A stretch of DNA of 64,000 bases from G963664935 sp963664935 (GTDB taxonomy: Bacteria; Pseudomonadota; Gammaproteobacteria; Methylococcales; G963664935): the NCBI GenBank assembly GCA_963664935.2, contig CAXXSE010000007.1:620001-684000 (forward strand). Direction: 5' to 3'. Both the position numbers and the translations under genes were made by a program. Below are positions 29,313-38,938 of the stretch, piece after piece (the stretch's first letter is position 1; every line of letters begins with the position of its first letter). The notes under the pieces were generated by a model, which worked only from the letters and a program-made list of their open reading frames with translations, was not told the DNA's origin and searched no databases.

Positions 29313-29660
29313 TTAGGGTGTATCAACGCTCTTTAACCAGCCGCCGATTTGTTTGCCTAAATCTTCCAGAAGTTTAGCCCCATGCCCATAACGTTTGGTA
29401 GGGATTGTCTTTAACTCATGGGCTATTCTCCAGAGATGTCGGACTACCGCTAGGCGTAAGTTTGCGCGTTTTAGTATGGCACGTTTGTCTCTCGCATAGG
29501 CCGCTTCCACCAATAGTTCCAGTATCTCGATTAAGCCTGATTCCAGCCGTTCGCCGAGCGTGAACCGCCGACTGCGGGGGAAATTATCGAGTAATGGTAT
29601 CAGCCAGATAAGAAGGTTATGACAATCCTGAACGGCTTTGGGTAAAGAACTTCGGACCAT
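29313..29660 (-). CDS. avd: DGR accessory protein Avd
   Basis: A 115-residue basic, all-helical protein of the four-helix-bundle Avd/S23-like family. It binds the reverse transcriptase and template RNA during mutagenic homing. It shows FTLGERLESGLIEILELLVE and RAILKRANLRLAVVRHLW, the family pattern of a helix pair with conserved basic residues. It lies between the target gene (stop 29726) and the reverse transcriptase (start 29297), on the same strand. It looks intact. Confidence 0.92.
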   Translation of the reverse strand: MVRSSLPKAVQDCHNLLIWLIPLLDNFPRSRRFTLGERLESGLIEILELLVEAAYARDKRAILKRANLRLAVVRHLWRIAHELKTIPTKRYGHGAKLLEDLGKQIGGWLKSVDTP

Positions 29661-29676
29661 TTAAAAAATTTTCGAT

Positions 29677-29689
29677 GGGGCTTCGCCCC
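29677..29689. other. GC hairpin downstream of the variable repeat
   Basis: GGGGC-TTC-GCCCC is a perfect short hairpin located about 47 bases beyond the 3' end of the VR, between the target gene and avd. On the minus strand it is followed by a T-rich tract (ATCGAAAATTTTTTAA), so it could be a weak terminator. Several DGRs carry a hairpin after the VR that promotes homing; the role here is inference. Confidence 0.45.
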
Positions 29690-29725
29690 TATACCCTCAA
29701 AAGGGAAAAAGAAAAGAGAAAAAAG

Positions 29726-32645
29726 TTAAAGTGTCCTGGCGAGCCGAAAACCGATATCGAAGATGCGGTTATCTGGCGTGCTCCTGAGACGGTCGGCCGA
29801 ACGTACATTCTGTGGTTCGATGCTCCAGGAGCCACCCCGCAACACACGGAGAGAGCAATCGCTATCGTCGGCAGATTCCCTCGGTGATCCATCCGGTGGC
29901 GCGTTGTCATAACTATCAATGTAGCAATCCTGATTCCATTCCCAAACGTTCCCCAACATGTCGTGTAGCTTCCAATCATTGGCTGCAAATTGTCCCACTG
30001 GGGCAGTGAAGGGAAAGTCGTCCGCACAATCAAATGGTTCCCAAGTGGTGTTGTACGCGCTTTTAATGCGTGATTCGTTTTTCGCATCGAATACGTTGGC
30101 GTAGGCGCAGGCTTCATCTTTTTCGTCTGCGTTGCTCTCAGACCAGTAACGCGGTGTGGGTGTCGCCGCGCGTGCGGCGTATTCCCATTCTGCCTCTGAC
30201 GGCGGGCGGTAATTTAAGCCCGTACGTTCCGAAACCCATTGAGCATAGGCAACCGCATCGTCCCAACTGCCATTGATGACAGGCCGATCAACTCGCCCCC
30301 AACCTTGATCAGCCGGTTTATCTCGCCCTGTCGCTGCAGCAAATAGGTAGTATTCATCAAAGGTCACCTCGTATTTGCCCATCTCAAACGCAGTTGCAAA
30401 CCGAACAAGATGAACAGGGCGTTCATCAGGATTCCCACCTCCGGAAAGATCACCCATCTCAAATTCGCCTGCCCGAATTGTCATCATTATTCGTTCTGGT
30501 ACAGACCAGATTCCCATCTGCACAAACAAAGCTTTCGCCGCCAATGTAGGTGGGTAGTCAGACTTGTTGACGTGGAACAGGATGCTAAACGTGGCGACAG
30601 TTAGAAGGCCCAGTATTGCATAGCCGATGCGAAATCCCATTCGACGCCGTTTGCAGGCAGTCAGATACTTATTTGCTTCAGTAGAGCGTGGCTCAGCCGA
30701 GCTCAGGTAGCGCTGTAACAGCTTGCCGGTACGCAGCGCGCTGCCGTGGTAGCCTGACTTTTCCCATTCTGTAGCGACACGTTCCAGATCGCGGCGAGTG
30801 CGCAGGGCCTCGGCGTGATCGCGGATCCATTGACGCAACCGATCCCAACCATTGAGTACGGTTTCGTGAGCGACTTCCAGCATCGCTTTATTGTCTTCCC
30901 CTTTGCCACTAACCAGCAGCCGTGCTTCGGTGAGTGCATCGGCGACCGTTTCCGCGTCACCGTGTAGCTGCGATTTCGGTGCACGACGACGGGTCGCAAC
31001 TTCCTGCTCATTGACTTCGACAAGGTTGGCAAACAGTATTGGTAACGCAATATCGCTATTGACGGACAGTCCCCGTAGCGCGGATTCCGCACGTTTTTGT
31101 ACTGCGCCTTGTACGCCGCCAAAGGCCTGGTATGCATCGATACTCAGGTAACGCGAACCTTCATCTCGTTGATAAAGCTGATTCAGTGTGAATGCGATGA
31201 GCGCCATGGCGCCGGGACCTTCGCCAGCATCATCGAGCAGGCGTTGCGCCAGCCCCTCTTCCAGCTCCACGCCGGCGGCTTCGGCAGGCCGAATGATCAT
31301 CTGGTGAATGGCGCTCATCCCGGGTGGATCCAGTGGAAAGGTACCGCGATCCCGACGCAGCAGATTTGCCAATGTGGGTTCTTCAATGGCACGGGCATAA
31401 AAGTCGGCGCGCATTGTGACGATGACGCGCACGTGTGGTTGCGCAACGATGTGACCTAGCAGCGTGAGAAAGTCTTTACGGTCATCCGCCGTACTTTGCG
31501 TAAACAGCTCCTCGAATTGGTCCACTACCAGTAGTAGTTCGGTGGCTTGCGCGTATTGCGTCAGCACTTCCGTTAGGTGTTTTTGGGCAACGCTGGCGTC
31601 GGCCTGCAACGCTCGGGCGATTTCCTGCTCAGTCTGGCCGGAGATTTCCAGCTGGGATTTGAGTGCGAAGGCCAGCGCCAGATAGGGGTTGCCACCCCGT
31701 TCACCGGGCTTGAAGATAAGGTCGGCCCATGGCCCGTTACCGATGATGCCGGTGCGTAGTCGCGGCAAAAGTCCCGCTTTAACCAGCGACGACTTACCCG
31801 AACCGGAGATACCGACGACGGCGACAAAATGCACTTTCGGGTTGGCAAACTGTTGTAGCAGCTGATCGATTTCTGGACCACGTCCAAAAAAGATCGGGGC
31901 CTGTTCCGGCGTAAACGCTTCCAGGCCAGGATAGGGAGAGGCCGTCCAGATTGGTGTGGCCATGGATTTTCCGCCGGAAAGTGATGCCTCTGTTGTGGGC
32001 AGCGACTCAAGCAACTTGTCTAACCGATCGCTCAGGTGGCCCTCAAACTTCTGACGGAAATCATCCGGTGCTTCGTAATGGTTGATACCGCCAGCCAGCG
32101 TGCCGTCGGGGTTGCTAAAGGCTCTAAAGAAACTTTCCAATTTGCGCCATTGATCAAGTTTGGCGGTTAACTCGGGATCATTGGCGGCGAATTGAGGCGC
32201 ATCCTCGCGGCGATAAACCCACACCAACGGTTTGCGGTTGGCCCGATAACCCTTGAGGGCGTTTAGATATTCCCACTCGGTGCCGGAGAGGTAGGGCGAT
32301 CCGTCCTCTTTCAACTCAAAGTCGACGGGAAGCTGAGTGCCGATCCGCGACCACAATACAATGACAGCGAGGTCGCAGTCTTCAGGTTTGGGCATACCCT
32401 GCGCGATCGCCTCCTGCGGTGTCAGGCCTGCCTCCATCGCCAACCGCCGCGCCGGGTTGATCCCAAGCGATTATTTCAATAGAGATACGGCCTCGAAAGC
32501 GCCGCTCGCTGCTGATATGGGTGATGGCCTCACGCGCCAACTTGCGCTCCAGTGGTACGTCGCCTGGAGACGCTAGGAACACCCGAAATAGCTCTAGATT
32601 GCCGCTTCCGGCTAACGACCCATTGCGGTTTTCTCCTGAATCCAT
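29726..32645 (-). CDS. DGR target: DUF4062-like, STAND NTPase, TM, FGE/C-lectin protein (frameshift near N terminus)
   Basis: The diversified protein, about 970 residues. The N terminus from 32645 reads FRVFLASPGDVPLERKLARE and IEIIAWDQPGAAV, then continues one frame over as AMEAGLTPQEAIAQG and CDLAVIVLWSRIGT: a DUF4062/TIR-like effector-associated domain. The frame change needs removal of one G in GTTGGCGATG (about 32447). Without it translation could start at TTG 32443. Next comes a STAND NTPase with Walker A VVGISGSGKSSLV and Walker B LLLVVDQFEELF, a transmembrane helix (IGYAILGLLTVATFSILF), and a C-terminal formylglycine-generating-enzyme (C-type lectin) fold: RAGEFEMGD, RPPSEAEWEYAARAA, MLGNVWEW, RVLRGGSW, GFRLAR. 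The VR covers the last 40 residues. A ligand-sensing role coupled to the NTPase is inferred. Confidence 0.93.
29736..29854 (-). repeat. DGR variable repeat (VR)
   Basis: 119 bp at the 3' end of the target gene, ending just before its TAA. Compared with the TR, eight codons differ: Asn to Ser, Ile, Asp, Leu, Ser, Ile, Phe and Asp. All ten base changes fall at TR adenines, and no change falls at C, G or T. These residues sit on the ligand-facing part of the C-type lectin fold in known DGR targets. The 3' end (GGTTTTCGGCTCGCCAG) is identical in both copies, as expected for the homing initiation site. Confidence 0.96.
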
Positions 32646-32983
32646 GACCTGATCTTTTTTATTATGTGTTGTATCCCACTCGACGAGATTCTGAATTTAT
32701 CCTATCTTATGCGCATGAGTTCCAGCCTGCAACACCGTGCCTGGCGGATTCATCTTTTCTATGCCTACAGCTAATTGGTATCAACGGAATTTGGGGAGTT
32801 ACTCCAATAATCCCATCGATCAGGGCATTCCAGGTTAAAACTTGCCGGTTTGTACGCAAAATGCGAAAGTCTGCTTTCGCTGGATTTCTTGCCTCCCAGA
32901 TTTCTTGCATGGAAAAAGGGGTCAAAAGGGGTCAAAAGGGGTCAAGTCTTTTCTTTAATAATTAACTATGCTATCTTTCCTCC
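32646..32983. repeat. Spacer with AAAGGGGTCA tandem repeats (REP-like)
   Basis: No gene is supported here. At 32915-32944 AAAAGGGGTC occurs in three tandem copies, followed by AAGTCTTTTCTTTAA. The inverted complement-like AAAAGGGGTCAGACCC follows the RAYT gene at about 33327. Such repeats flank and are moved by REP-associated transposases. Confidence 0.65.
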
Positions 32984-33322
32984 ATGGCCCGTCCGTTACG
33001 CATAAACTACCCTGGCGCTTGGTACCACGTAATGAATCGTGGCGGTGGGTATCGAACCATTTTCAACGACGATCATCAGCGTTGTGTTTTTCTGGAATTA
33101 CTTGCGGATTTGAACCGTATGTTCCGATTGGAATTCCATGCATATTGTCTTATGGATAACCATTATCATCTTCTAGCCCATACTCCTGAGGGGAATCTCC
33201 AGCGTGGAATGCGGCATTTAAATGGCGTCTATACGCAACGTTATAATCGGATTGAGAAAACGGACAGTCCGCTTTTTCGCGGTCGTTACAAAGCTATTGT
33301 GATCGAACCGGATGCATACTGA
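32984..33322 (+). pseudogene. REP-associated transposase (RAYT), 3'-truncated
   Basis: Y1 transposase of the TnpA-REP type. The N terminus MARPLRINYPGAWYHVMNRG and the HUH motif (MDNHYHLLAH) are present, as is GRYKAIVIEPDAY. At that point family members continue LLALSRYIHLNPV with the catalytic tyrosine helix, but here a stop is followed at once by an AAAAGGGGTCAGACCC repeat. The C-terminal half, with the rest of the active site, has been deleted. It cannot catalyse transposition. Confidence 0.85.
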
Positions 33323-33399
33323 ACAAAAGGGGTCAGACCCTATATATACAATCTTGTTAGACTATAAATCCATCAACCCGTGTAATTCCAGAATCAACC

Positions 33400-33645
33400 A
33401 TGCGAACAACAATCAACATCGATGATCAGCTATTAACATCCGCTAAACATCAAGCGATTGAGCAGAATATTACCTTGGCTCGTGTCATTGAAAATGCATT
33501 ACGACAATCGTTTGCAAAACAGGATGATCAAACTCAAACGAATCAGACAACACGACTCATCACAGCATCAGGTTCGGGTGTAAAACCTGGGATCGACTTG
33601 GACAATGGGCGTTCATTGCTCGATATTATAAATGATCAACAATGA
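33400..33645 (+). CDS. vapB: VapB-type antitoxin
   Basis: An 81-residue ribbon-helix-helix antitoxin. The beta-strand and helix (MRTTINIDDQLLTSAKHQAI, TLARVIENALRQ) fit the DNA-binding fold. The C-terminal part (SGSGVKPGIDLDNGRSLLDI) is the toxin-binding tail seen in many VapB proteins. The stop overlaps the toxin start (ATGA). Confidence 0.88.
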   Translation: MRTTINIDDQLLTSAKHQAIEQNITLARVIENALRQSFAKQDDQTQTNQTTRLITASGSGVKPGIDLDNGRSLLDIINDQQ

Positions 33646-34070
33646 TCTTAATGGATGTAAATGTGCTTGTTTATGCGCATCGGGAGGATGTCCGAGACCA
33701 TCACAGGTACCGAGAATGGTTGGAAACTATGATTCATTCTGATAGGGCCTATGGTTATTCTGATTTGGTGTTGAGTGGTTTTATTCGTGTGGTCACCCAT
33801 CCAAAGTTCTTTGAACAACCATCTATTTTGAAGAAAGCTGTTGGTTTTGCCCAGCAAATAAAAAAAGCTCCGCGGGCGGTTTGTCTGGCCCCAGGCGCTA
33901 AGCATTGGGGATTGTTTTTGCGATGTATGGAAGCCATATCAGCACAAGGTAATGATGTGCCTGATGCGTATCACGCAGCGTTGGCGATGGAGTGGAATTG
34001 TCAATGGGTGACGACCGACAAGGGGTTTCGTCGATTTAAAGGACTACGTGTTCGACACCCTTTAACCTGA
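33642..34070 (+). CDS. vapC: VapC-type PIN-domain toxin
   Basis: A 142-residue PIN-domain ribonuclease. Acidic residues appear in LMDVNVLVYAHRED, LVLSGFIRVVTHPK, NDVPDAYHAALA and WVTTDKGFRRF. It belongs to the type with SGFIRVVT..., common next to such antitoxins. Translation is coupled to vapB. The pair lies between two RAYT remnants, a typical mobile neighbourhood. Confidence 0.9.
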   Translation: MILMDVNVLVYAHREDVRDHHRYREWLETMIHSDRAYGYSDLVLSGFIRVVTHPKFFEQPSILKKAVGFAQQIKKAPRAVCLAPGAKHWGLFLRCMEAISAQGNDVPDAYHAALAMEWNCQWVTTDKGFRRFKGLRVRHPLT

Positions 34071-34109
34071 AACCGCATTGAAGCTAAAGACTCAGACCTA
34101 AATTTAGGG

Positions 34110-34804
34110 ATGCCTCGGAAGCCACGATTTTATCTTCCTGATATTCCAGCGCATGTGATTCAGCGTGTACACAATAAAGAAGCGGTATTTTTTGATGATC
34201 AGGATTATTTGGAGTACTTGCGCTGTTTAAAGATAGCGGCTGACACTTGTGGGTGTGCGATTCATGCTTATATCTTGATGACCAATCATGTGCATTTGTT
34301 GTTGACGCCGACCCGTAAACAGTCGATCGGTCAATGATTCCAGAGCTTGGGACGGCATTATGTGCGCTATGTGAACGTGACTTATCAGCGTCATGGTGGT
34401 TTGTGGGATGGGCGGCATAAAGGTCATATTGTTCAATCGCAGACTTATTTCCTGGCGTGTATGCGTTATATTGAAATGAATCCGGTTAGAGCTGGTATGT
34501 TGATCATCCAGCCCGTTATCGTTGGTCTAGTTATGCGGCGAATGCCCTGGGTGTTAGCCACGCCATTATTAAACCCCATTTCGAATATTTAGCGTTAGGA
34601 AGGATACCCCAAGACCGGGTAAAAGCTTATCAGCAATTGTTTGACGATGATTTGGGAGAGGATCAACTGGAATTGCTACGAAGCAGTCTACAATCCGGAA
34701 CACCCTTAGGTAATAATCGATTTAAAGCGCAGGTTGAAACGGTTTTAAATCGGAAGATCGGGTTATTAAAGCGTGGTAGGCCCAGAAAAGCGCTTAGAGA
34801 TTAA
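34110..34804 (+). pseudogene. RAYT transposase, full-length but frameshifted
   Basis: A second, different RAYT family protein. Frame 1 gives MPRKPRFYLPDIPAHVIQRV, AYILMTNHVHLLLTPT (HUH motif) and QSIGQ, then TGA. Continuing in frame gives FQSLGRHYVRYVN, LWDGRHKGHIVQS and MRYIEMNPVRAGM. Near CAATGATTCCAG one base is missing and one extra base follows, so the local reading SIGQMIQSLGR is recovered by compensating changes. A further shift near 34510 leads to RYRWSSYAANALGV, LGRIPQDRVKAYQQ, GTPLGNNRFK and LKRGRPRK. At least three lesions, so inactive. Confidence 0.85.
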
Positions 34805-35326
34805 TACGGAAAAAAAAGTTCAGAGCCTTTACGTCATCGGTGATCCGATAGTCCCTCAAAGTTGGCGATCTGAAAGTGGAGGATTATTTTCTTCTATTCT
34901 TCTTGAGTCTTCACATCTAAAACCCTTCTTTTCTTCGTGATCTTCTTTTTTGTTTTCTCCTCGGTTTTTGGGTAAAGTGCCGATATTCATGCATCATGAA
35001 ACTTCGTACTCAGAAGCAGGCGCTACGCGCATTTAATTGAAACGTTCAAACGGCGCGCGCCTGACCGTTAAGGAAGAAAATTTTTCCCAACTTCGTTACC
35101 TTGAAAAAAACGCTGATATGCCCGGTAGGATATTGTATTAGCTATTGACACGGTCTATCCAATAGGTGAACCCAGTTATTCCAATAGACCAAAGCATTGT
35201 GTTTCCCTAATGTTGGCAATTTCCCAACACTTGACACCGACAGAGTTGTAAGGTGCAATAGATTTTGAAAGTACCATTGGATTTCCGGTCCGATCCCGAC
35301 GGGCTGAATAGAGGAGAGAGGTCGTT
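34805..35326. other. Intergenic stretch, nothing recognised
   Basis: About 520 bases without a supported gene on either strand. Composition is AT-rich with T/C-rich tracts (34885-34970). A rightward promoter for the small membrane-protein gene is expected in the last 100 bases; a GAGGAGAG ribosome site precedes its ATG. Confidence 0.5.
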
Positions 35327-35656
35327 ATGGTTTCCGTTGTATATCTGGCTATTTTTGTGGCATCCGTGATCCTGGTCCTTCGGGACAAGGATTTTGAAAC
35401 AATACAAGAGCCGTGCGCGGTTTGCATGCCTCGGTATTTGATAATTTTATCCTTAGGGTGCCTGTTCGTCGGTGCCGAAGCCTTCACGTTTTTTGCGCCA
35501 CATCAGGTTTGGACCATCAGTGGTGTGATGACACTATCCATCTCCGGTTTCTTATTTGGCATTTTTTGCGCTTGGGAACGTAGGAAATCGATTCTTGCGT
35601 TGCTGCAGTTGGCTTATGTCCTGGTCATAACGGTACACTTTTATTCGTGGTGGTAA
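35327..35656 (+). CDS. Small hypothetical membrane protein
   Basis: 109 residues, not recognised. Four hydrophobic segments are visible (about residues 2-18, 37-55, 63-79 and 88-105). A cytosolic or periplasmic loop includes CAVCMPRY, a CxxC pair that could bind metal or form a disulfide. A GAGGAGAG sequence stands about nine bases before the ATG, supporting real translation. It is convergent with metG. Confidence 0.55.
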   Translation: MVSVVYLAIFVASVILVLRDKDFETIQEPCAVCMPRYLIILSLGCLFVGAEAFTFFAPHQVWTISGVMTLSISGFLFGIFCAWERRKSILALLQLAYVLVITVHFYSWW

Positions 35657-35670
35657 GATATCGTTCCACA

Positions 35671-37695
35671 TTATCGCACCCGCATGCCCGGTTGCGCGCC
35701 ATCGTCGGGGTGTAGTATCCAAAGATCCTTGCCGCCCGGACCACAAGCCAATACCATCCCTTCGGAAACGCCAAACCGCATCTTTCGGGGCGCTAAATTC
35801 GCAACAACCACGGTTAGTTTTCCTTCCAAGGCTTCCGGCTGGTAAGCCGATTTTATCCCGACAAAAATATTGCGGGTTTCTCCCCCTATATACACGGTAA
35901 GCTGCAATAACTTGTCGGCGCCATCGACATACCGGGCCTTGATAATTTTGGCGATACGCAGATCAATTTTGGCGAAATCGGGGAACTCGATAGTATCCCC
36001 AATCGGGTCATCCGCCAGCGCTCCATCCGTTCGTGGCGTTGCCTGATCCAGGTTTTCTTTGGATGCTTCCACCACTGCTCCAATCTTATCCACCTCAACC
36101 CGAGTCATCAATGGTTTAAAGTTTTCAATCGAATGTCCGGATAAAAACTGAGCTTTATCCGGCCAGGGTTGGGAATCGATATTCAGAAACTTTTCCGCAT
36201 TCTCGGTCAAAGCGGGTAAAACGGGTTTAAGATAAGCTGTAATCACCCTGAACAAATTCAGGCCTATCGTGCATACATCGTGCAGCGCCTGCTCTTCGCC
36301 GTCTTGCTTGGCGATGACCCAGGGTTTTTTCTCATCGATATACTGATTCGCACGATCGGCCAGCGTCATGATTTCGCGCATTGCTTTGCCGAACTCCCTG
36401 GATTCGTACAACTCGGCGATGCGTATATTGGCGTCGACGAACTCCTTGAACAATTCGGGTTCAGAGCAATTCGCGGACAAAACATTAGCGAATCGTTTTT
36501 TAATAAAACCGCTGCACCGGCTGGCGATGTTGACGACCTTACCGACCAGGTCGGAATTGACGCGCAGACTAAAATCTTCGAAGTTTAAATCAATATCCTC
36601 AACACCCTGACCCAATTTAGCCGCGAAATAGTAGCGTAAATATTCAGGATTCAGATGATCTAGATAGCTGCGGGCTTTAATAAAAGTGCCTCGGGATTTG
36701 GACATTTTCTCGCCATTGACGGTGAGAAATCCGTGGGAATAGACTGCGCTGGGGGTTCTGAAATTTGCGCCGGTTAACATGGCGGGCCAGAAAAGGGCGT
36801 GAAAGTAGACGATGTCCTTGCCGATAAAATGGTAAAGTTCAGCATCGCTGTCTTTGCCCCAATAGGCGTCAAAATCGATACCGTTAGTATCGCACAAGTT
36901 TTTGAAACTGGCCATGTAGCCTATCGGCGCATCCAGCCAGACATAAAAGTATTTGCCGGGGACATCCGGAATTTCAAAGCCGAAATAAGGTGCGTCGCGG
37001 GAAATATCCCATTCCTGCAATCCCGAATCCAGCCATTCATTCATTTTATGGGTCACCTCGGGCTGCAAATGCCCGGCATGGGTCCACTCCTTCAGCATAT
37101 CGGCAAAATCGGACAGCTTAAAGAAATAATGCAGAGACTCTTTGGTCACGGGCGTTTCACCTGAAACCACCGAAACGGCATTTTTAAGTTCGGTCGTCGC
37201 GTAGGTGGCACCACAAGCTTCGCAATTGTCGCCGTATTGATCCTTCGCCGCGCATCGCGGGCATTCGCCTTTTATAAAGCGGTCCGGGAGAAACATTTCC
37301 TTCACCGGATCATAAGCTTGGGTAATTTCCTTGGATTCGATGTGACCACCGTCCCGCAGGCGTTTGTAGATTAATTCAGAGAAAAATTTATTCTCCTTCG
37401 AATGCGTGGTGTGATAATTATCGAAAACGATACCGAAATCCGTGAAATCCGCCAAGTGTTGCTTCCATACCGTTTCGATAAGCTGTTCCGGTTCTATCCC
37501 TTCCTGTTGGGCTTTGAGCATGATCGGCGTACCGTGAGTGTCATCCGCGCAAACGTAATAACAGGTATGGCCACGTTGTTTTTGAAAGCGGTTCCAAATA
37601 TCGGTTTGAATATATTCCACTAAATGGCCCAAATGGATAGGACCATTTGCATAAGGTAGAGCGCTTGTCACCAAGATTTTTCTTTTGTGGGGCAT
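35671..37695 (-). CDS. metG: Methionyl-tRNA synthetase
   Basis: Charges tRNA-Met with methionine. The 674 residues match the long form. Class I signatures are ALPYANGPIHLGHLVEYIQT (HIGH-like) and EKMSKSRGTF (KMSKS). A zinc knuckle CPRC...CEAC lies in the connective peptide. The C-terminal tRNA-binding (EMAP-like) domain is present (FAKIDLRIAKIIKARYVDGA, FGVSEGMVLACG), which in this form mediates dimerisation. It appears intact and is divergently oriented from apbC. Confidence 0.97.
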   Translation of the reverse strand: MPHKRKILVTSALPYANGPIHLGHLVEYIQTDIWNRFQKQRGHTCYYVCADDTHGTPIMLKAQQEGIEPEQLIETVWKQHLADFTDFGIVFDNYHTTHSKENKFFSELIYKRLRDGGHIESKEITQAYDPVKEMFLPDRFIKGECPRCAAKDQYGDNCEACGATYATTELKNAVSVVSGETPVTKESLHYFFKLSDFADMLKEWTHAGHLQPEVTHKMNEWLDSGLQEWDISRDAPYFGFEIPDVPGKYFYVWLDAPIGYMASFKNLCDTNGIDFDAYWGKDSDAELYHFIGKDIVYFHALFWPAMLTGANFRTPSAVYSHGFLTVNGEKMSKSRGTFIKARSYLDHLNPEYLRYYFAAKLGQGVEDIDLNFEDFSLRVNSDLVGKVVNIASRCSGFIKKRFANVLSANCSEPELFKEFVDANIRIAELYESREFGKAMREIMTLADRANQYIDEKKPWVIAKQDGEEQALHDVCTIGLNLFRVITAYLKPVLPALTENAEKFLNIDSQPWPDKAQFLSGHSIENFKPLMTRVEVDKIGAVVEASKENLDQATPRTDGALADDPIGDTIEFPDFAKIDLRIAKIIKARYVDGADKLLQLTVYIGGETRNIFVGIKSAYQPEALEGKLTVVVANLAPRKMRFGVSEGMVLACGPGGKDLWILHPDDGAQPGMRVR

Positions 37696-37842
37696 CTTTT
37701 AGTAAGGATCAAGGGATTTTAAATTTAAGCCATATTATCCCACAATATTGCATCCCAGTAGCTTGGTGAATTCTAAGATCTGCGCCGATCTCATTTATTG
37801 AGTACAATTCATCGTTTGTCACATTGGCTTTGGAGATTTTGA

Positions 37843-38934
37843 ATGACGACGGTTAGCGGTACCGATATTGAGCGGATTCTGAGAGAAATTATCGACCCCT
37901 ATTTGGAACGAGACTTAGTGTCGTCCAAATGCGTCAAAAACATAGTAGTAGAAGGCTCAAGCGTGTCGATTGATATTGTTCTGGGCTACCCTGCATTGGG
38001 TTATCACGAAGTGCTGTCGCGGAACATAAAATCGAGGGTCGAAAATATCGACGGGATCGATACCGTTAATATTAAAATCGCCACACAAATCGTATCCCAT
38101 GTGGTCCAGAAAAGCCTTAAACCTATGCGAAGCATAAAAAACATCATTGCGGTCGCGTCAGGCAAAGGGGGCGTTGGAAAATCGACAACCGCGGTTAATT
38201 TGGCGCTAGCGCTTACCGCCGAAGGGGCGCGTGTGGGAATCCTTGATGCGGATATTTATGGGCCAAGCCAACCCTTAATGCTGGGTTTGTCGGGTCCCCC
38301 CGATAGCCGGGATCGCAAAACCATGGAACCCAAAGTCGCATACGGGCTGCAATCGATTTCTATCGGTTACCTGGTCGATGCGGATACGCCGATGATATGG
38401 CGTGGTCCGATGGTCACCAATGCCCTTCAGCAGTTAGTGAACAATACCAATTGGGATAATCTCGACTACCTGATTGTAGACCTTCCACCAGGTACCGGTG
38501 ATATACAACTCACCCTTTCGCAGCAAATCCCCGTTAGTGGGGCGGTCATCATCACGACACCCCAGGATATCGCCCTATTGGATGCCCAGAAAGGATTAAA
38601 AATGTTCGAACAAGTTGAGATTCCGGTCCTTGGAATCATCGAAAATATGAGTATCTATATCTGCGGCCAATGCGGCCACGAGGAATCTATATTCGGGGCG
38701 GGCGGGGGTCTGAGGATGTCGAAAAAGCATGGGGTCGAATTGCTTGGCGCCTTACCCTTGGATATCAAAATCCGAGAACAAGCGGACAGCGGATGTCCAA
38801 CCGTAGTTGCCGACCCGGATAGCAGAGCAGCGCAAATGTATCGGGAAATCGCTCGAAAGCTGGCGGCATCGCTTTCGAAACGGGCTAAAGATTTTAAAGG
38901 GATGTTTCCAAAAATCGAAGTCCAGAATAACTGA
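37843..38934 (+). CDS. apbC: Iron-sulfur cluster carrier ATPase ApbC/Mrp
   Basis: P-loop ATPase that binds and transfers iron-sulfur clusters. An N-terminal MIP18/DUF59 domain (residues 1-95) precedes the ATPase domain. The deviant Walker A is ASGKGGVGKSTTAVNLA; DADIYGPSQPLMLG and DYLIVDLPPGTGDIQLTLSQ follow. The CxxC that bridges the cluster between subunits is CGQCGHEESIFGAGGG. 363 residues, full length. The divergent metG-apbC arrangement is common in gammaproteobacteria. It is followed four bases later by dcd. Confidence 0.96.
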   Translation: MTTVSGTDIERILREIIDPYLERDLVSSKCVKNIVVEGSSVSIDIVLGYPALGYHEVLSRNIKSRVENIDGIDTVNIKIATQIVSHVVQKSLKPMRSIKNIIAVASGKGGVGKSTTAVNLALALTAEGARVGILDADIYGPSQPLMLGLSGPPDSRDRKTMEPKVAYGLQSISIGYLVDADTPMIWRGPMVTNALQQLVNNTNWDNLDYLIVDLPPGTGDIQLTLSQQIPVSGAVIITTPQDIALLDAQKGLKMFEQVEIPVLGIIENMSIYICGQCGHEESIFGAGGGLRMSKKHGVELLGALPLDIKIREQADSGCPTVVADPDSRAAQMYREIARKLAASLSKRAKDFKGMFPKIEVQNN

Positions 38935-38938
38935 GATT

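Noticed and set aside
28084..29870. CRISPR or simple direct repeat explanation for the two 119-bp copies
   Set aside because: Only two copies, one inside a coding gene, with directional adenine changes; no spacer array or cas genes.
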